DNA of 50,963 nt. Origin: Butyrivibrio sp. (GTDB lineage: Bacteria > Bacillota > Clostridia > Lachnospirales > Lachnospiraceae). The stretch covers positions 1 through 50,963 of the forward strand of contig SVFY01000023.1 in NCBI GenBank assembly GCA_015056625.1. Direction: 5' to 3'. The position numbers and the translations under genes were made by a program. The notes below the pieces were generated by a model that saw only the letters and a list, made by a program, of their open reading frames with translations, was not told the DNA's origin and did not search any database. Shown piece after piece: positions 32,907 to 42,006 of the stretch (positions are counted from its first letter, which is position 1; each line of letters opens with the position of its first letter).

Positions 32907-35627
32907 TCACTTATCGATCTTCTCTCTGATAAGCTGGATTGTCCTTTCTATTTCTTCCCAGAAATCTCTTGCTGACAGCCTTATTGCACCACTTCCCATT
33001 ACAATGACCTGCTCGATGGCGTCGGAGGTCGCAACAGTCACCTTGTATTTTTTACTGATCTCGTGGGCCGCCTTTTCAATATACTGGTCGGCAGTCTCAG
33101 CCTCTTTTGTATAAATAATCAAAAGGCCGCTCCTGTCCTCCACGTGCTCTTTTCCGCCAGGAACCTTATAGGCGTCAAACACCAGAAGTACGCGCTCTCT
33201 ACGAAATCCCTGGAAGTTTATGAGGGTGTCGATAAGGCTGTCCCTGGCAGCTTTTAAATCTGTTTTTGCAAGGTCCGACAGCTCTTTTGATGCATAAATA
33301 ATATTATAGCCATCCACAAGAAGATACTCTTTGTACTCATCTGCCGGCTTCACATTCTCGTATTTTTCCCGCTTTTGCTGCTCAACCTCGTGGTCTCTTC
33401 TTGCTTCTTTTTCCTCTTTGGTCATGCCCTCATAGACTGTTTCGGTCTCAACATATCTGGGCTTTACTGCGCCATAGGTCCTTTCGAAGATGGCCATCAG
33501 CTCACCTTCTGCAGCTCTGTGCTCTCTTTCCCTTTCGGCAAAAGACCTTTCGGTGTTATCTTTATTCTTCAGCCTGTTCTGGAGCTCACGAAGTGCCTCC
33601 ATGTCTATGTTGTCAGAAAGATCTGTCTCCACCTTGTGAGTCTTCGGGTTATAGCCGCTGTCCACGTGCATGTAGTCCCTCACCTGATCCCAGGGCACCA
33701 CCGTTCCTGCTCCATGCATGCAAAATACAGAGTCTGGAGAATTTCTTTTATCAAGAGTTGGGTCGTAGCCCTTTTCCAGAATAACTTCCTCAGCGTTGTG
33801 GCATGGCGCATAGCCACTAAGGGTGGTAAAGATCCTGCCCTCACCCTTGGTGTAGGAGGACACATCCCCTGCGTAGTCTCCAAAGCAGGCTGCAGGAAGG
33901 CTTCCAGTTATAACTGACATAGAGCCTTCAATCTCAGGACCTGAAACTGTGGCGTTCATGCGCTGAAGGTCAGTAAGTGCTCTTCCAACACAGTCTCCAG
34001 GGACTTCAAGACGATAATCAAGCACCGGCTCAAGCAAAACGCTGTCAGCCATCATAAGTCCCTGTCTCACAGCTCTGTAGGTAGCCTGGCGGAAATCTCC
34101 GCCCTCTGTGTGCTTTACATGGCTCTTTCCTGCGATCACCGTTATCTTCATATCTGTTATCTCGGATCCTGTAAGGACTCCGCGATGTTTCTTTTCTCCA
34201 AGGTGGGTCAATATGAGCCTTTGCCAGTTAAGGGACAGATCGTCAGTTGAGCAGTTGGTCTCAAACCTAAGTCCGCTTCCCGGTTCAAGTGGCTCTAAAA
34301 GAAGATGCACCTCGGCGTAGTGGCGAAGGGGCTCAAAATGGCCAACGCCCTCCACCGGACCAAGGATGGTTTCTTTGTAGACTATATTGCCTTTGCCAAA
34401 CTTAACATCCAGGCCAAACCTGGTTTTAATAAGGTGGGTCAGTATCTCTTTCTGCACCTCACCCATGAGATTTACCAGGATTTCCCTGGTCTCTTCATTG
34501 TAGGAAACAAGGAGCATTGGCTCCTCGTCCTCTAAAGCCTTTAGGTTTCGATATACAATGTCAGGGTCTGCGCCTTCAGGAAGGATCAGCACTGATGACA
34601 ATATGGGCTGCAAAACCTCTGAAACCGTATCGCCCTCTAAAACTCCAAGGCCCTCGCCAGCACGCTTACCTGACAGTCCCATGACAGCCACCACCTGGCC
34701 TGCCACAGCTTCCTTAATGGCCTGGCTCTTATCCCCGGAGATCACCATTATGCGGTCAATCTTCTCTTCGCCGATCTGGTCCCTGACTTTGAGACTTCCG
34801 CTGGTTATCTTAAGGTGGGTGAGCCTGTTCCCGCTGGCATCTCTGCTTATCTTAAAGATCCTGGCTCCGAAAGCATCGCTCTGCAGTTCCTTTCTTCCAG
34901 CTCCATTTTCTCTATCTTCCGCCGTCTCTGTCACTGGCTTTACGTAGTCGCAAACTGCAGATAAAAGCTCTTTTACCCCGTCCATCTTAAGGGCTGACCC
35001 GAAGATCACAGGGAAGCACTTCCTTTTATTTACAAGTGCTTTCACGTCGAGGGGTGTAACTCTTTTCCCCTCGAAAAAACCTGCCAGAAGCTCATCATCG
35101 CACACTGCCAGCTCTTCCTGCACCTCGTCATCCGAAATGCCATCCTGAATGCTGACAATGTGATTGGACAGGGAGGATTTAAAGCTCGCCATCAGCTCTT
35201 TTGATGCGATATCAAAAGAGTCCCTGACCTGATCCATCTTATTCACAAAAATAATTGTGGGAACCCGGTAGTGCTTTAGAAGTTCAAAAAGAAGTTTCGC
35301 CTGGCCCGTTACGCCGTCTGCAGCACTTATGAGCAGGATCGCCATATCAAGCACCTGGAGCGTTCTCTCCATCTCCGGGGAGAAGTCCGCATGGCCCGGG
35401 GTATCAAGCAGTGTAAAAGAAAAATCTCCATAATCAAAAGAAGCCTCTTTGGAAAAGATAGTTATTCCGCGGGCTCTTTCAAGTTCATACGTATCAAGGA
35501 AGGTGTCCCTGTGGTCCACCCTCCCTATATTCCTGATGGCGCCTGACAGATACAGAAAGCCCTCTGAAAGAGTGGTCTTTCCTGCATCTACATGGGCCAG
35601 TATTCCTATTGTTACGTGTTTAGGCAT
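32907..35627 (-). CDS. TetM-like translation GTPase fused to a Rae1/YacP-type NYN nuclease domain
   Basis: A 906-residue cytosolic fusion. Residues 1 to about 640 follow EF-G-like ribosomal protection proteins: AHVDAGKTT (11-19), RGIT (53-56), DTPGH (75-79), NKMD (129-132), then EF-G-type domains II to V. The TetM loop YSPVST that displaces tetracycline is replaced by KSHVKHTEGG, so drug protection is doubtful. A charged linker of about 120 residues leads to residues 767-906, which match B. subtilis Rae1/YacP: LLVDGYNII (Asp 772), VFDA (818), TKEAETAD (847), VATSD (869) and SARD. Rae1 cuts mRNA in the ribosomal A site. The inferred role is GTP-dependent delivery of the nuclease to ribosomes. 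The start overlaps the GGDEF gene by 8 bases. Confidence 0.85.
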   Translation of the reverse strand: MPKHVTIGILAHVDAGKTTLSEGFLYLSGAIRNIGRVDHRDTFLDTYELERARGITIFSKEASFDYGDFSFTLLDTPGHADFSPEMERTLQVLDMAILLISAADGVTGQAKLLFELLKHYRVPTIIFVNKMDQVRDSFDIASKELMASFKSSLSNHIVSIQDGISDDEVQEELAVCDDELLAGFFEGKRVTPLDVKALVNKRKCFPVIFGSALKMDGVKELLSAVCDYVKPVTETAEDRENGAGRKELQSDAFGARIFKISRDASGNRLTHLKITSGSLKVRDQIGEEKIDRIMVISGDKSQAIKEAVAGQVVAVMGLSGKRAGEGLGVLEGDTVSEVLQPILSSVLILPEGADPDIVYRNLKALEDEEPMLLVSYNEETREILVNLMGEVQKEILTHLIKTRFGLDVKFGKGNIVYKETILGPVEGVGHFEPLRHYAEVHLLLEPLEPGSGLRFETNCSTDDLSLNWQRLILTHLGEKKHRGVLTGSEITDMKITVIAGKSHVKHTEGGDFRQATYRAVRQGLMMADSVLLEPVLDYRLEVPGDCVGRALTDLQRMNATVSGPEIEGSMSVITGSLPAACFGDYAGDVSSYTKGEGRIFTTLSGYAPCHNAEEVILEKGYDPTLDKRNSPDSVFCMHGAGTVVPWDQVRDYMHVDSGYNPKTHKVETDLSDNIDMEALRELQNRLKNKDNTERSFAEREREHRAAEGELMAIFERTYGAVKPRYVETETVYEGMTKEEKEARRDHEVEQQKREKYENVKPADEYKEYLLVDGYNIIYASKELSDLAKTDLKAARDSLIDTLINFQGFRRERVLLVFDAYKVPGGKEHVEDRSGLLIIYTKEAETADQYIEKAAHEISKKYKVTVATSDAIEQVIVMGSGAIRLSARDFWEEIERTIQLIREKIDK

Positions 35628-37479
35628 TGTCGTTTAATTCCTTATATCGCCTCTTGTTTTCGTACATATGCTCATCGGCAATGTCCAGCGCCTTTGTAAG
35701 GTCAAGGTCCTTGTCAAAGAAAGCTGTAAAAGTACCCATACTGGCTGAAACCTTGTAGCCAAGCTCCTTGGTAGCTTTCAAAAGTTTCCTGTCAATATCA
35801 GCCATGATCTTATCAAGGTCATAGACCCCAAAGAAAAAGGCAAACATCTCATCGCCCCCGATGCGGACGCAGAGAGCATCCTCAGGGCAGGCTTTCTTCA
35901 GTGCATGTGCAACTGCAGTTATTGCCTTGTCACCCTCAAGGTGTCCCAAGTTGTCGTTGATATATTTAAGTGAGTTAAGGTCAGAGGCAATAATGTTGAC
36001 CTTGCGGCCTTCATTGGCCTGGGTCTCTCTGATCTTGACCATCTTATCAAGAAATGCAGTCCTATTAAGAAGCCCTGTAAGAGCATCTGTCTGATACATC
36101 TCCTGAAGCTTGTCACGAAGGTACTTCTGGTACTTGTTGGTGACATATCCTCCCACAGCCATTCCAAAGGTGTTGGTAAGGCTGGATGTCTGTGTGTAAT
36201 TTATAAGATTGATGCCTGGGAATGAAAAACATACAAACCCGGGACATTTATTCATATACTCAAGGCCGTTAAATATAACAGGGAAGCCCTTTTTAAGGAT
36301 CACATCCAGATGTGGTATTACTTCCTCGGGATCGTACGGGTAAGGTGCTTCATCATTCTTGTAGAAGTCATAGACCACCATCTTTGCTCCGCCTTTAACG
36401 TTGTCAAAGAAATAGTTCTTTTCAAGATCAAAGCATGACTCCTCAACCACAACGCAGACATTCTGGGCAAGACCTTTTTTAAGGAACCGCATCTGTCCCG
36501 GAATGTCGTTGTCGTTCATTACCTTGTAGGTAAGTTCCTGCAGCATATGGATATCATCCTGATGATGATAGAAGTTGTTGTTAAGAGCTGAAATACTGTC
36601 GAAAGTAACTGTGGTATTTCTGGGGCATCCGCAGGATTCATTGGGTATAAAGTCAGGAACAATATAGTCTTTTACATTGTTCTCCCCTGCAAACATCCTA
36701 AGGAGAACCTCCATAACCTTTTGGCCAAGGGCTGTGCCATCGCACTTTGCGGTGGTTATACCAGGCTTTGACATAAATGCTTCTTCGATGCCATCAAACC
36801 CTGAAACCAAAACATCCTCAGGAACCTTAACCCCTGCAGACATAAAGATATCGGTTACGTTAAGAGCCATGATGTCATTGGCACAGATCACACAGTCAGG
36901 AAGCTCGTCCCTTTCAAGAAGCTGCACAGCTGCTGCCCTTGTTGGACTAGTCCAGAAATCTCCGTAGCTGATCATGTCCTCATTAAACTCGATGCCATTT
37001 CTTTTGATCACATCTTTAAAGATCTGTATTCTCTCGTCAGAAAAGATATTGTTTCTCTTGCCGGCCATCATATGCGGTCTTCTGCATTTATGATCCTCGA
37101 TAATGTGACTGGCCACACGCTCAAAACCCTTGGCATAGTCAAACCACACAGTGGACACGTCATCATAGTTTCCGTCTATGACCATAACAGGGACGTCCGC
37201 TTTCCTTGCCTTATCGATGACACCCTGTACCACCTTGCGGCTCTTGATCTTTTCATCCATTATCACGATTGCATCAGTTTTATCATAGGGAATAACGTCA
37301 AAGACAGCAGTCTCAGCAATCTCATTGCCGCTGTTGCCTATCTCAGAATTGAGCGCATATATGAAAAGAGCACAGTCTTCCTCCCGAAGGAGCCTGTTTA
37401 GTTCAGATATGAACGCAAACTCTCCCGGTTCGTAAATTCTATATGTGCAAAGAGCTACCAGTTTTTTATCCTTGATCAT
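35620..37479 (-). CDS. Diguanylate cyclase with LacI-type periplasmic-binding-like sensor
   Basis: A 619-residue protein without signal or membrane segments. Residues 5 to about 285 resemble the sugar-binding core of LacI/GalR repressors (VMVIDGNYDDVSTVWFDY, CVICANDIMALNV, VLVSGFDGIEEA, ITTAKCDGTALGQ) but no helix-turn-helix precedes it. A roughly 160-residue middle region is unassigned. The C-terminal GGDEF domain begins at DALTGLLNRTAF, has the DLNSLKYINDN nucleotide-binding strand, and reads RIGGDEMF at the active site, with Met for Phe. c-di-GMP synthesis gated by a cytosolic small molecule is the likely role. Its stop overlaps the start of the GTPase-nuclease gene. Confidence 0.85.
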   Translation of the reverse strand: MIKDKKLVALCTYRIYEPGEFAFISELNRLLREEDCALFIYALNSEIGNSGNEIAETAVFDVIPYDKTDAIVIMDEKIKSRKVVQGVIDKARKADVPVMVIDGNYDDVSTVWFDYAKGFERVASHIIEDHKCRRPHMMAGKRNNIFSDERIQIFKDVIKRNGIEFNEDMISYGDFWTSPTRAAAVQLLERDELPDCVICANDIMALNVTDIFMSAGVKVPEDVLVSGFDGIEEAFMSKPGITTAKCDGTALGQKVMEVLLRMFAGENNVKDYIVPDFIPNESCGCPRNTTVTFDSISALNNNFYHHQDDIHMLQELTYKVMNDNDIPGQMRFLKKGLAQNVCVVVEESCFDLEKNYFFDNVKGGAKMVVYDFYKNDEAPYPYDPEEVIPHLDVILKKGFPVIFNGLEYMNKCPGFVCFSFPGINLINYTQTSSLTNTFGMAVGGYVTNKYQKYLRDKLQEMYQTDALTGLLNRTAFLDKMVKIRETQANEGRKVNIIASDLNSLKYINDNLGHLEGDKAITAVAHALKKACPEDALCVRIGGDEMFAFFFGVYDLDKIMADIDRKLLKATKELGYKVSASMGTFTAFFDKDLDLTKALDIADEHMYENKRRYKELNDNA

Positions 37480-37530
37480 TGCATTTCCTCATACGGTCGT
37501 TGATTTGCAATAATTAAAAGTTCTATTCTA

Positions 37531-38010
37531 TCATAAATACTCTATACCAAGCTCGTTTAGTATGGATTCAGCGCCTGGTATCTTGTTTTTAAACACCATG
37601 AAAAAAGCTCTTCTCACCGGTGCGAAGGACTCTAAAAGCCCAAATTTCTCCGGTATCCTGCCTGTTATCTGGTCAATGTCTTCTGCAAGTCTCATTGCAG
37701 CGCCGGCATCGCTCATGGACATTGTACCAAAGATGGCTGCCCTGTAAGACTTGGAATCCTTGCAGGAGTCAATGAAATACTCAGCGAACTCAATAAGGTC
37801 AGAAATAGCTTCGTCCTGATTTGCATATCCGTTAAAGTGATCAAATGGAGGTTGCCCCAGGAGCATATCAAGATAAAGCCTCATTTCCTTGGAAAGCTTT
37901 TTTACATTGAGGAAATTCACGCTGGTCTGACCAATGACCTGGATCATCATCCATGCCTTCATCTTGTCCCTGTATTTATTTTCCAGATCAGCTTCATTTA
38001 TTTCCTGCAT
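37531..38010 (-). CDS. Conserved-looking protein of unknown function
   Basis: 159 residues, predicted largely helical and cytosolic, with no signal peptide, membrane segment or metal motif. It contains the runs KAWMMIQVIGQTSVNFLN and AAIFGTMSMSDAGAAMRLAEDI. I do not recognise the family. It lies 51 bases upstream of the GGDEF gene and 43 bases after the MFS-spermidine synthase fusion, all on the minus strand. Codon use resembles its neighbours, so it is very likely a real gene. Confidence 0.7.
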   Translation of the reverse strand: MQEINEADLENKYRDKMKAWMMIQVIGQTSVNFLNVKKLSKEMRLYLDMLLGQPPFDHFNGYANQDEAISDLIEFAEYFIDSCKDSKSYRAAIFGTMSMSDAGAAMRLAEDIDQITGRIPEKFGLLESFAPVRRAFFMVFKNKIPGAESILNELGIEYL

Positions 38011-38053
38011 GGCTTCTCCTGATTTCCTCTTTTACATATATTATAAGACGTTT

Positions 38054-39787
38054 TTACAGAAGCTCAAGGAGTCCTTCAAGTCCCTTGGTCTCGTATACCT
38101 GCTTATAAAATGATACTTCATTTTTGATGATGGAATCTATCTGTCTCATTCCAAGAAGCTCAACTGGAGCCTTGTCATCTGTCATGATGTGACCAGTGCT
38201 GTCGTATCTGACGTAAGTATCTAGTACCCTCTGCATCATATTGCGGAGAGTCTCATTATCTTCCATGGCAACATTTTCAGAGAGCCTTACCATAAACTGC
38301 GGATCATCAGTTGCAAAGAGCTCGCGGTTGGTAGCCCCGGGAACCTTAACTGTGACCACATCCTCAAAGACACTGCTGATGGTATCTGCAAGGTAGGTGT
38401 TGATGGAGGCGGTATCTCCAAGAGAATCCCCAGAGCCGGTACCGTCGCCATCACTGTACATATTCATGTTTACCACCATTACTCCTCCGGGAGCAAGGTG
38501 CTCTTTTACCATTGTAAAAAACTCTACCGATGACATCTGGAAAGGAATCGTGATGTCCTGATATGCATCAACCATGATCACATCGTAGAGCCCGTCAATT
38601 GCTGCAAGGTAAGCCCTTCCGTCGTAGGTTGTGACTTTGGTTGAATCCGGAAGTTCAAAATACTCGTGGGCAAGGTCTGTGATCTTGTCGTCGATCTCAA
38701 CGCCCTCCACAGTAATATTATCAAAGTACCTTGAAAGCTGGGTTGCGTAGGTTCCTGAACCCATGCCAAGGATAAGGAGATTTAAGTTTTCTCCGGACTT
38801 TTCTTTTTCCTTGATGCCAGCCATGTATGGAGCTGCCATGGCGTAGTCGTAGTACATTCCTGTAAGGGCGCCGTCCTTCATAAGGATGGACTGGACGCCG
38901 AAAAGAACGTTGGTTGAAAGGATCACGCTGCTGTCTGTTTCTTTGACCTGAAGATAGTTGTAAACTGACTCTCCCTCGAAGGTTAAGTCGTTTTCCCAGA
39001 ACGCAAAGCTTGTGTTATGGCCAAAGATGACGCACAGGATAAAGATAAGAACGCCTGCGATGATTCTTTTAACATCACCCTTGGCCAGGGATTTTTTTCC
39101 ATTTTCACTGCCTCCCGCCTGAGCTGATACAGAGCCTTCTTCATAGGGGCTTACAAGGTACAGGATGGAAAGAGCCATAAGAATACCTGCAAAAATAAGG
39201 AAGGTGATGGCTGTTCCAACAGCAGGAATCGTCACAAAGGTTGGCACGAAGGTTCCGATGATGCTGCCCACTGTGTTGTAGGCGCCAAGGGTTCCAATGA
39301 TCCTGCCGTTGTCCTCCAGTGAATCTGTGGTGTACTTTGCAAGGCTTGGAGTTACAGTTCCCAGAAGGAAAAGAGGGAACACAAACACCACCATGCATGC
39401 TGCAAAGGCAGCTATTATGAGGAAATTGCTGTTAACTGCAAAAACTAAAACAGCTGAAATTGCAATGATTATATACTTGCCAAGAACCGGGATAAGAGCT
39501 ATCCAGATGGCTGCTACAAGGATCCTGCGATAGAGCTTGCCGGGATCCGGGTCCTTATCAGCCTTTCTTCCGCCATAGATGTTTCCAAGAGCCATGGCGA
39601 TCATGATGGTTCCGATGATGATAGTCCATACGATCTGCGATGAGCTAAAGTACGGTGCAAGGAGTCTGCTGGCTCCAAGCTCAACCGCCATAACTGACAT
39701 ACCTGCAAAGAATTCTGTCAGGTATAAAAAAAGTTTATTAGAGAGTATTTTTTTCTTGCCGTTCAAATTAACTATCCGTCCCTTCAA
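38054..39787 (-). CDS. Membrane-fused spermidine synthase-like protein
   Basis: A 577-residue fusion. Residues 15-270 form about eight membrane helices of the fused-MFS/spermidine synthase type (FFAGMSVMAVELGASRLLAPYF at the first helix). Residues 330-530 are a spermidine synthase-like Rossmann domain (LLILGMGSGTYATQLSRYF, VEGVEIDDKI, YDGRAYL, IMVDAY with the catalytic-type Asp). It may transfer an aminopropyl group at the membrane; the substrate is unknown. The first codon is TTG 39787 without a clear ribosome site; TTG 39766, after AAGGGACGG, is an alternative. It follows mgtC by 7 bases. Confidence 0.82.
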   Translation of the reverse strand: MKGRIVNLNGKKKILSNKLFLYLTEFFAGMSVMAVELGASRLLAPYFSSSQIVWTIIIGTIMIAMALGNIYGGRKADKDPDPGKLYRRILVAAIWIALIPVLGKYIIIAISAVLVFAVNSNFLIIAAFAACMVVFVFPLFLLGTVTPSLAKYTTDSLEDNGRIIGTLGAYNTVGSIIGTFVPTFVTIPAVGTAITFLIFAGILMALSILYLVSPYEEGSVSAQAGGSENGKKSLAKGDVKRIIAGVLIFILCVIFGHNTSFAFWENDLTFEGESVYNYLQVKETDSSVILSTNVLFGVQSILMKDGALTGMYYDYAMAAPYMAGIKEKEKSGENLNLLILGMGSGTYATQLSRYFDNITVEGVEIDDKITDLAHEYFELPDSTKVTTYDGRAYLAAIDGLYDVIMVDAYQDITIPFQMSSVEFFTMVKEHLAPGGVMVVNMNMYSDGDGTGSGDSLGDTASINTYLADTISSVFEDVVTVKVPGATNRELFATDDPQFMVRLSENVAMEDNETLRNMMQRVLDTYVRYDSTGHIMTDDKAPVELLGMRQIDSIIKNEVSFYKQVYETKGLEGLLELL

Positions 39788-39794
39788 TACATTT

Positions 39795-40493
39795 TTATAC
39801 TTCTTCTACGTAATTTACATATTCCAGATTGTTAAACATTGAGATCAGTTCCTTGTGAGATCTCTTTCTATCAAGAGCTATATCAATGATAAGTCCCGCA
39901 TCCGAACTCTGCAGGGGCTTTTCTTTACTCTTTTCCATACTCATGATAGAAAAGCCCTGCTCATTGATGGCATTGGTTAGCTTGTTCACACCTCGGTTCT
40001 TGGGAACCTCAATGTAGATGCTCATGTATCTGCTGTTGTTCTCAACCCTGTCGGATATCTGAAGGAGGATAACATTGGCAAATACGATAAGGAGGAATGC
40101 AAGGATACCTGCTGTCAAGTATCCGGCGCCAATGGCCATTCCCATGCAGGCTGTAACCCAGAGGGTCGCTGCAGTTGAAAGACCTTTTATCTGTTTTTTA
40201 CCTGTTACAAGGATTGTTCCAGCCCCAAGGAAACCTATTCCACTTACTACTCCGGCTGGAATCCTGCTGACGTCAGCTCCAAGCTCAGGAAAATATGCCA
40301 GGTATATGTTCAGCACTGTGGCCACAGCACTTCCAAGGCTCACCAGTGCAAAGGTCTTGATACCTGCGTTGTGATGAGTTACTATTCTCTCCCATCCAAC
40401 GAGGCCTCCAAATATCGTTGCCATCACAAGCCTTATGGCAACTGCTATATCATTGGTTCCCTGAAGGAACAATAAAAAATCATGTAAACTCAT
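39795..40493 (-). CDS. MgtC/SapB family membrane protein
   Basis: A 232-residue inner-membrane protein. The MgtC core (about 15-140) has four or five helices with RLVMATIFGGLVGWER, GIKTFALVSLGSA and GVVSGIGFLGAGTI. A C-terminal ACT-like domain (about 150-232) follows. In pathogens MgtC inhibits the F1Fo ATPase and supports growth at low Mg2+; the role in a commensal is unclear. It is probably co-transcribed with the spermidine synthase-like gene 7 bases downstream. Confidence 0.9.
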   Translation of the reverse strand: MSLHDFLLFLQGTNDIAVAIRLVMATIFGGLVGWERIVTHHNAGIKTFALVSLGSAVATVLNIYLAYFPELGADVSRIPAGVVSGIGFLGAGTILVTGKKQIKGLSTAATLWVTACMGMAIGAGYLTAGILAFLLIVFANVILLQISDRVENNSRYMSIYIEVPKNRGVNKLTNAINEQGFSIMSMEKSKEKPLQSSDAGLIIDIALDRKRSHKELISMFNNLEYVNYVEEV

Positions 40494-40537
40494 GCTCTTT
40501 CCCCTTCATTACAAGGCACTTTCGCCATACAGCAAAA

Positions 40538-40568
40538 GCTCCCTACGCCATATTATAGCATAGGGAGC
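40538..40568 (-). terminator. Terminator of the aldo/keto reductase gene
   Basis: GCTCCCTA/TAGGGAGC with a 15-base loop is followed by TTTTGC on the minus strand, 22 bases after the stop. Confidence 0.7.
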
Positions 40569-40589
40569 GAAGTTTACATCCAAAATGTG

Positions 40590-41771
40590 TCAGCCCCTGA
40601 GCATGAACTTGCGGACAATGTTTATTCCGATCTTGTAAGGAAGAGGACGAACAACTCTGTCTGCCTCCTTTATCTTTTCTCTTATTGGGATACTCTGAGG
40701 GCAGTGCTGCTCACACTTACCACAGCCGATGCACTGGGTTGCAAAAGCAGGCTCTTTCTTAAGACCTACAGTCTGGGCATATTCAAAACGAGCTGCGCTC
40801 TTACTCTCAAGTGCTGTCTGGTTGTAACTCCTGAAAAGAGCTGGTATATCAATGCCCTTAGGACATGGCATGCAGTATCTGCAGCCTGTGCAGCCTACAA
40901 GCTCAGTCTCTTTTATTATCTCTTTTACCTTGGCGATGGTGTCAAAGTCGTCCTCTGTAAAGCTTCCTGCTTCTACATCTGATGCTATTCTGCAGTTCTC
41001 TTTTACCATCTCAACGGAGTTCATTCCTGAAAGAACGCAGGTAACCTCCGGCTGATTCCAGAGCCATCTAAGTCCGTACTCTGCCGGGGTATAGCCAGTT
41101 TCCTTGGATGCAATAAGCTCTTTTGCCTTGTCAGGAAGAAGGTTTACAAGTTTGCCGCCTCTTAGGGGTTCCATGATAACAACAGGGATTCCCTTGGCTG
41201 CCGCAGCCTTAAGGCCGTCAACGCCTGCCTGAGTGATCTCATCCACGTAGTTGTACTGGATCTGGCAGAAGTCCCAGTCGTAGGAATTGAGGATTCCAAT
41301 GAAGTCCTCAGTATTTCCGTGATAAGAAAAACCGATGTTTCTTATCTGTCCATTTGCCTTCTTTTCTTTAAACCAGTCCTCAATGCCAACCTTTTTAAGC
41401 TTGTCCCACTGGTTCATGGCTGTCATGTGGTGCATGAGATAGTAGTCCACATGGTCGGTTCTAAGGCGCTTTAGCTCCTCATCAAAATACTTGTCGATTG
41501 CTGCCCTGCTTCCAATCAGGTACTGTGGAAGCTTGGTTGCAATATTTACCTTGTCCCTTATGCCGTTCTTTTCAAGGATCTCACCAAGAGCCGCCTCACT
41601 TCCCGGGTACACATACGCAGTGTCATAGTAGTTAACACCTGCATTGTACGCCTCCATGATCTCCTTCTCAGCCTTGGCTATGTCAATACGACCACCATTT
41701 GTGGTAAACCTCATACATCCGTAGCCAAGGATGGATATGGGCTCACCATGTCTGTCATTCCTGTATTTCAT
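40590..41771 (-). CDS. Aldo/keto reductase with ferredoxin-type 4Fe-4S domain
   Basis: A 393-residue oxidoreductase. The (beta/alpha)8 barrel has the tetrad Asp/Tyr in YDTAYVYPGSE, Lys in ATKLP and His in YLMHHM. From about residue 290 two cysteine clusters follow, CTGCRYCMPCPKGI and CIGCGKCEQHCPQSI, each able to hold a 4Fe-4S centre, so electrons may come from ferredoxin as well as NAD(P)H. The fusion is common in anaerobes and its substrate is unknown. AGGAG precedes the ATG. Confidence 0.92.
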   Translation of the reverse strand: MKYRNDRHGEPISILGYGCMRFTTNGGRIDIAKAEKEIMEAYNAGVNYYDTAYVYPGSEAALGEILEKNGIRDKVNIATKLPQYLIGSRAAIDKYFDEELKRLRTDHVDYYLMHHMTAMNQWDKLKKVGIEDWFKEKKANGQIRNIGFSYHGNTEDFIGILNSYDWDFCQIQYNYVDEITQAGVDGLKAAAAKGIPVVIMEPLRGGKLVNLLPDKAKELIASKETGYTPAEYGLRWLWNQPEVTCVLSGMNSVEMVKENCRIASDVEAGSFTEDDFDTIAKVKEIIKETELVGCTGCRYCMPCPKGIDIPALFRSYNQTALESKSAARFEYAQTVGLKKEPAFATQCIGCGKCEQHCPQSIPIREKIKEADRVVRPLPYKIGINIVRKFMLRG

Positions 41772-41856
41772 AGAATTCTCCTACTGATTTAGCGCAATTA
41801 TATTTGCCACAACATTTATATAATTCTAGTACTTTCGCTGCCGGTAGTCAATGGGG

Positions 41857-41998
41857 ACAAACCACGGGGACGGTTCTGATGCGACAGGGGTGGTCCATGG
41901 GGACGGGGTTAGTGGTTCATTGGGATGACTCCCAATGAACCACTAACCCCGTCCCCATGGACCACCCCTGTCGCATCAGAACCGTCCCCGTGTCTTGT
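41857..41998. repeat. Palindromic repeat element, copy C (mosaic)
   Basis: A 142-base inverted repeat with 69-base arms, a TGAC centre and two mismatches near the outer ends. The outer part carries the unit CACGGGGACGGTTCT, but the inner part is a different G-rich series (GCGACAGGGGTGGTCCATGG, then GGACGGGGTTAGTGG and TTCATTGGGA). It starts 8 bases beyond the apbE stop and lies upstream of the aldo/keto reductase. Confidence 0.92.
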
Positions 41999-42006
41999 TT
42001 TAGGCA

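Noticed and set aside
32907..35627. Tetracycline resistance gene (tetM/tetO type)
   Set aside because: The GTPase part looks similar, but the YSPVST loop needed to displace the drug is absent, and the nuclease domain and housekeeping-like context argue against it.
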